Assembly: GCA_027451305.1 (NCBI GenBank)
Contig: DAIDJQ010000056.1
Span: 1-9,163 of the forward strand
From: Cellulomonas sp.
GTDB taxonomy: Bacteria; Actinomycetota; Actinomycetes; Actinomycetales; Cellulomonadaceae
Length of the DNA stretch: 9,163 bases
Direction: 5' to 3'
In this document: piece by piece, positions 6,254 to 9,163 of the stretch
Layout: the number at the start of each line of letters is the position of its first letter
Numbering within the stretch: position 1 is the stretch's first letter
Made by a program: the position numbers and the translations under genes
The notes under the pieces: generated by a model
Told to the model about the DNA's origin: nothing
The model's input: only the letters and a program-made list of their open reading frames with translations
Databases searched by the model: none

Positions 6254-6280
6254 CCCGGCCACGTGCCGGGCGTCGCCCGG
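6254..6280 (+). terminator. GC hairpins after modC (weak terminator candidate)
   Basis: CCCGGC at 6254-6259 pairs with GCCGGG at 6265-6270 around a CACGT loop, 12 bases after the modC stop. An overlapping alternative pairs CCGGGC at 6266-6271 with GCCCGG at 6275-6280, so the two cannot form together. There is no T-run, which is common for actinobacterial terminators but lowers certainty. It separates the mod genes from the rhamnose promoter. Confidence 0.4.
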
Positions 6281-6337
6281 ACCCGCGCTGCCCGGACGGG
6301 ACCCGCGCCCTGATCGGTGCACCCAGGACCGGCGTGC

Positions 6338-6366
6338 TTGACACCACCCCGGATCGCGGGTTGAAT
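6338..6366 (+). promoter_or_regulatory. Sigma-70-type promoter of the rha operon
   Basis: A consensus -35 TTGACA (6338-6343) and a -10-like TTGAAT (6361-6366, 4 of 6 to TATAAT) are separated by exactly 17 bases. Transcription would start near 6373, leaving a leader of about 109 bases before the rhaI ATG at 6482. The -10 overlaps the left arm of the inverted repeat at 6361-6388, an arrangement suited to repression. Confidence 0.6.
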
Positions 6367-6388
6367 CGAACCACCTGAACCGATTCAA
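6361..6388. promoter_or_regulatory. LacI-family-like operator of the rha operon
   Basis: TTGAATCG at 6361-6368 and CGATTCAA at 6381-6388 are perfect 8-bp inverted arms with a 12-base spacer. The right arm also belongs to a compact near-palindrome, TGAACCGATTCA (6376-6387), with a central CG and one mismatched pair, the usual look of a LacI-family operator. The left arm begins a poorer second copy, TGAATCGAACCA (6362-6373), with centres 14 bases apart. The element covers the -10 and the likely transcription start, so a bound repressor would block the promoter. That it answers to a rhamnose-responsive LacI-family regulator encoded elsewhere is inference. Confidence 0.6.
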
Positions 6389-6481
6389 ACACGTGAGAGT
6401 CGTGGTTCCGGTAGCTCCGCCCGACGTCGTCGTCGAGGAGGGGCCGCCGCTCGTCACTCGTCCCCACAGGAGCACCCGAAC

Positions 6482-7651
6482 ATGAGCACCCGGCAGGACG
6501 CCGCCATCGCGGCGCTCACCCAGCAGACCGTCGAGATCCCGTCCTGGGCGTTCGGGAACTCCGGCACGCGGTTCAAGGTCTTCGGCCAGGCCGGGGTCCC
6601 GCGGGACCCGTACGAGAAGCTCGCGGACGCGGCGCAGGTGCACCGGTACACCGGCATCACGCCCCGGGTGTCCCTGCACATCCCGTGGGACAAGGTGGAC
6701 GACTACGACGACCTGGCGGCGCACGCCGCGGGGCTCGGCGTCCGGATCGGGGCCATCAACTCCAACCTGTTCCAGGACGACGACTACATGCTCGGCTCCC
6801 TGACCCACCCGGACGCGCGGGTCCGGGCCAAGGCGGTCGCCCACCACGTGGAGTGCGTCGAGATCATGCGGGCGACCGGCTCGCACGACCTGAAGATCTG
6901 GCTGCCGGACGGCACCAACTACCCCGGCCAGGACTCGATCCGGGCCCGGCAGGACCGCCTCGCCGAGTCGCTGGCCCAGATCTACGCCGCGATGGACGAG
7001 GACCAGCGGCTGATCCTCGAGTACAAGATCTTCGAGCCGTACTTCTACACGATGGACATCCCGGACTGGGGCACGTCGCTGCTGCACTGCCTGGCGCTGG
7101 GGGAGCGGGCCATGGTGGTGCTGGACACCGGCCACCACGCGCCGAGCACCAACATCGAGTTCATCGTCGCCCAGCTGCTGCGGCAGGGCCGGCTCGGCGC
7201 CTTCGACTTCAACAGCCGGTTCTACGCCGACGACGACCTGATGGTCGGTGCCGCGGACCCGTTCCAGCTGTTCCGGATCATGCACGAGATCGTCCAGGCC
7301 GGTGCCCTGGCCCCCGACTCGGGCGTGAACTTCATGCTCGACCAGTGCCACAACATCGAGCCGAAGATCCAGGGCCAGATCCGTTCCGTGATGAACGTCC
7401 AGGAGGCGACCGCCAAGGCGCTGCTGGTGGACACCGACGCGCTGACCGCGGCGCAGGTCTCCGGTGACGTGCTGGGTGCCAACGGGCTGCTGATGGACGC
7501 CTACAACACGGACGTGCGGCCGCTGCTGGCGACGGTGCGCGAGCAGCTCGGGGTCGACCCCGACCCGATCGCGGCGTTCAAGGCGTCCGGGTACGCCGAG
7601 AAGGTGGCGGCCGAGCGGGTGGGCGGCCAGCAGGCCGGCTGGGGCGCCTGA
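6482..7651 (+). CDS. rhaI: L-rhamnose isomerase (Streptomyces/Pseudomonas-type)
   Basis: Cytoplasmic metal-dependent TIM-barrel enzyme converting L-rhamnose to L-rhamnulose, the first catabolic step. The 389 residues align, from memory, with the Pseudomonas stutzeri enzyme: His66 and Trp69 in LHIPWD, Trp140 in KIWLPDGTNYPGQ, Glu180 and Lys182 in LEYKIFEP, Asp215 and His218 in LDTGHHAP, Asp250 and Asp252 in YADDDL, and Asp287 in MLDQCHN. These match its substrate- and metal-binding residues. One difference stands out: the position of metal ligand His281 is Asp242, in AFDFNSR. The ATG follows AGGAG with a 9-base spacer. The gene is first behind the operator-bearing promoter, and rhaB follows after 31 bases, which supports the sugar assignment. 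Related isomerases of this fold accept other aldoses, so activity on other sugars is possible. Confidence 0.95.
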   Translation: MSTRQDAAIAALTQQTVEIPSWAFGNSGTRFKVFGQAGVPRDPYEKLADAAQVHRYTGITPRVSLHIPWDKVDDYDDLAAHAAGLGVRIGAINSNLFQDDDYMLGSLTHPDARVRAKAVAHHVECVEIMRATGSHDLKIWLPDGTNYPGQDSIRARQDRLAESLAQIYAAMDEDQRLILEYKIFEPYFYTMDIPDWGTSLLHCLALGERAMVVLDTGHHAPSTNIEFIVAQLLRQGRLGAFDFNSRFYADDDLMVGAADPFQLFRIMHEIVQAGALAPDSGVNFMLDQCHNIEPKIQGQIRSVMNVQEATAKALLVDTDALTAAQVSGDVLGANGLLMDAYNTDVRPLLATVREQLGVDPDPIAAFKASGYAEKVAAERVGGQQAGWGA

Positions 7652-7682
7652 CCCCCGCGGGTCGGCAGACGAGGCGCACGCG

Positions 7683-9163
7683 ATGACGACGTCCCCCACG
7701 TTCGCGGCGGTGGACCTGGGCGCCACCAGCGGCCGGGTGATCGCCGGACGGATCGCCGACGGCCGGCTCCACACGGTGGAGACCGGACGGTTCCCCAACG
7801 GGCCGGTGCCCGTCACGGCGGGCGGTCGGACGGTGCTGCACTGGGACGTGCTCGCGCTGTGGTCCGGCGTCCGGGAGGGGCTGCGGCGGGCCGCCGCCCG
7901 GGGCCAGGTCGCCGGGGTCGGAATCGACACCTGGGGGGTCGACTTCGGCCTGCTCGATGCGGACGGCGTCCTGCTCGGCAACCCGGTGCACTACCGGGAC
8001 GTCCGCACGGAGGGGATGCCCGAGCGGTTCTTCACCCGGATGGGGGCCGAGGAGCACTACGCCTGCACGGGGGCACAGGTGCAGCCATTCAACACGGTCT
8101 TCCAGCTGGGCGCCGCCGCCGGGACCGCACAGCTCGGCGCCGCCCGCCGGCTGCTGCTGATGCCGGACCTGCTGGGCCACTGGCTCACCGGGGCCGTGGT
8201 GACGGAGGTGACCAACGCCTCCACCACGGGTCTGCTCGACCCGGGCACCCGCGGGTGGAGCGAACCGGTGCTCGACGCGGCGTCGGCGTTCGCCGGGCGG
8301 GACCTGCGCGAGCTGGCGGCACCCCTGGTGGAGCCGGGCACGGTGGTCGCGCCGGTGCTGGCGGACGTAGCCGCCGACCTCGGCCTGCACGGCACGCACT
8401 GGGTGAGCGTCGGCTCGCACGACACGGCGTCGGCCGTCGTGGCCGTCCCCATGGGCGACCCGGCGACCAGCGCGTACATCTCGTCGGGCACCTGGTCGCT
8501 GGTCGGGCTCGAGCTGCCTGCGCCGGTGCGCACGGAGGCGAGCCGCGCGGCGAACGTCACCAACGAGCTCGGCGTCGAGGGCACCGTGCGGTACCTGCGC
8601 AACGTGGCCGGGCTGTGGCTGCTGTCGGAGTGCCAGCGCACGTGGCGGGCCCGGGGTCAGCGGCACGAGCTCGACGACCTGCTCGCGGCCGCCGCCGACT
8701 GCCCCCCGCTGCGCACGGTGGTCGACGTCGACGACCCGGTGTTCGTCGCCCCCGGGGACATGCCCGCCCGGATCGAGGAGGCCGCCCGCCGCAGCGGCCA
8801 GCAGGTGCCGCAGGACGAGGCGCAGACCACCCGCTGCATCCTCGACTCCCTCGCACTGGCCTACCGTCGGTCCGTCCGAACGGTCGCCGAGCTGGCTCAG
8901 CGCGACGTCCGCGTGGTGCACGTGGTCGGCGGCGGTGCCCGCAACGGGCTGCTGTGCCGACTCACCGCCGACGCCACCGGCCTGCCGGTGGTGGCCGGTC
9001 CCGCCGAGGGCACCGCGATCGGCAACCTGCTGGTGCAGGCGTCGGCCACCGGCGCGCTGCCCGGCGGCCTGCCCGCCGTCCGCGAGGTCGTCGCGGCCTC
9101 GTCCACCCTCCACCGGTGGGAGCCCACCGGTACCGACCAGGCCTGGGACCAGGCCGAAGCCCG
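7683..9163 (+). CDS. rhaB: L-rhamnulokinase (FGGY family), C-terminus cut by window edge
   Basis: Cytoplasmic sugar kinase that phosphorylates L-rhamnulose to L-rhamnulose 1-phosphate using ATP. The frame is open for 493 codons to the right edge without a stop; family members are about 480-500 residues, so only a few residues should be missing. The N-terminal ATPase-fold motif AAVDLGATSGRV (8-19) contains Asp11. GIDTWGVDFGLLD and the substrate-region block CTGAQVQPFNTVFQL follow. GSHDTASAV carries the catalytic base candidate Asp247. YISSGTWSLVG (265-275) and VVGGGARNGLL (414-424) are nucleotide-binding elements, and AGPAEGTAIGNLLVQA is the C-terminal FGGY block. The ATG has GAGG 8 bases upstream. 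It is 31 bases after rhaI and shares its operon; an aldolase or aldolase/dehydrogenase gene would be expected next or elsewhere. Confidence 0.95.
   Translation, partial: MTTSPTFAAVDLGATSGRVIAGRIADGRLHTVETGRFPNGPVPVTAGGRTVLHWDVLALWSGVREGLRRAAARGQVAGVGIDTWGVDFGLLDADGVLLGNPVHYRDVRTEGMPERFFTRMGAEEHYACTGAQVQPFNTVFQLGAAAGTAQLGAARRLLLMPDLLGHWLTGAVVTEVTNASTTGLLDPGTRGWSEPVLDAASAFAGRDLRELAAPLVEPGTVVAPVLADVAADLGLHGTHWVSVGSHDTASAVVAVPMGDPATSAYISSGTWSLVGLELPAPVRTEASRAANVTNELGVEGTVRYLRNVAGLWLLSECQRTWRARGQRHELDDLLAAAADCPPLRTVVDVDDPVFVAPGDMPARIEEAARRSGQQVPQDEAQTTRCILDSLALAYRRSVRTVAELAQRDVRVVHVVGGGARNGLLCRLTADATGLPVVAGPAEGTAIGNLLVQASATGALPGGLPAVREVVAASSTLHRWEPTGTDQAWDQAEA

Noticed and set aside
5468..7981. 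837-residue minus-strand open frame opposite modC, rhaI and rhaB
   Set aside because: It spans several recognised plus-strand genes and the rha promoter; its low-complexity His/Gly/Arg/Val composition is typical of antisense frames in GC-rich genomes.
7578..9113. 511-residue minus-strand open frame opposite rhaB
   Set aside because: rhaB on the plus strand carries full FGGY kinase motifs, while the antisense product has none.
1..9163. CRISPR array, tRNA, rRNA, insertion sequence or attachment site
   Set aside because: I saw no regularly spaced direct repeats, no tRNA-like cloverleaf with CCA context, no transposase motifs and no terminal repeats, judged by eye only.

Overview
The window is very GC-rich, with GTG as well as ATG starts, GTGA stop/start overlaps and strong GGAGG-type ribosome binding sites. 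Together with the protein types (a mycobacterial-style seven-iron ferredoxin, a Streptomyces-subtype L-rhamnose isomerase, and an actinobacterial ModA with a cysteine pair) this points to a high-GC actinobacterium. A Cellulomonas-like relative is a guess from general appearance only. I see no mobile element, tRNA, rRNA or CRISPR array. Every protein gene belongs to a known family, and I did not find an undescribed system.

Left part, minus strand (1-3222): narK (nitrate/nitrite transporter, GTG start at 3222) followed by narG (respiratory nitrate reductase catalytic subunit, start at 1818), which runs off the left edge after 606 codons. narH, narJ and narI would be expected beyond the edge. 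Centre (3223-3457): a 235-bp divergent intergenic region holding the only AT-rich patch of the window, a perfect 17-bp dyad and a weaker inverted repeat. Next, on the plus strand (3458-6241): a tight four-gene run of fdxA, modA, modB and modC. fdxA overlaps modA by 4 bases, modA and modB are 11 bases apart, and modB overlaps modC by 4 bases. It encodes a ferredoxin and a complete molybdate ABC importer.

Right part, plus strand (6242-9163): a 240-bp intergenic region with GC-rich hairpins after modC, then a well-formed promoter (TTGACA, 17-bp spacer, TTGAAT) whose -10 is embedded in a LacI-type operator-like inverted repeat. It precedes rhaI (L-rhamnose isomerase) and rhaB (L-rhamnulokinase, cut by the right edge close to its C-terminus).

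The two halves look functionally separate. The left and centre form an anaerobic nitrate-respiration block: molybdate imported by ModABC supplies the molybdenum cofactor of NarG, NarK brings nitrate in and nitrite out, and the ferredoxin is a plausible low-oxygen electron carrier. The right part starts an L-rhamnose catabolic operon, probably induced by relief of a LacI-family repressor encoded outside the window. All gaps between genes are shorter than 300 bases; the two regulatory gaps are described as features.
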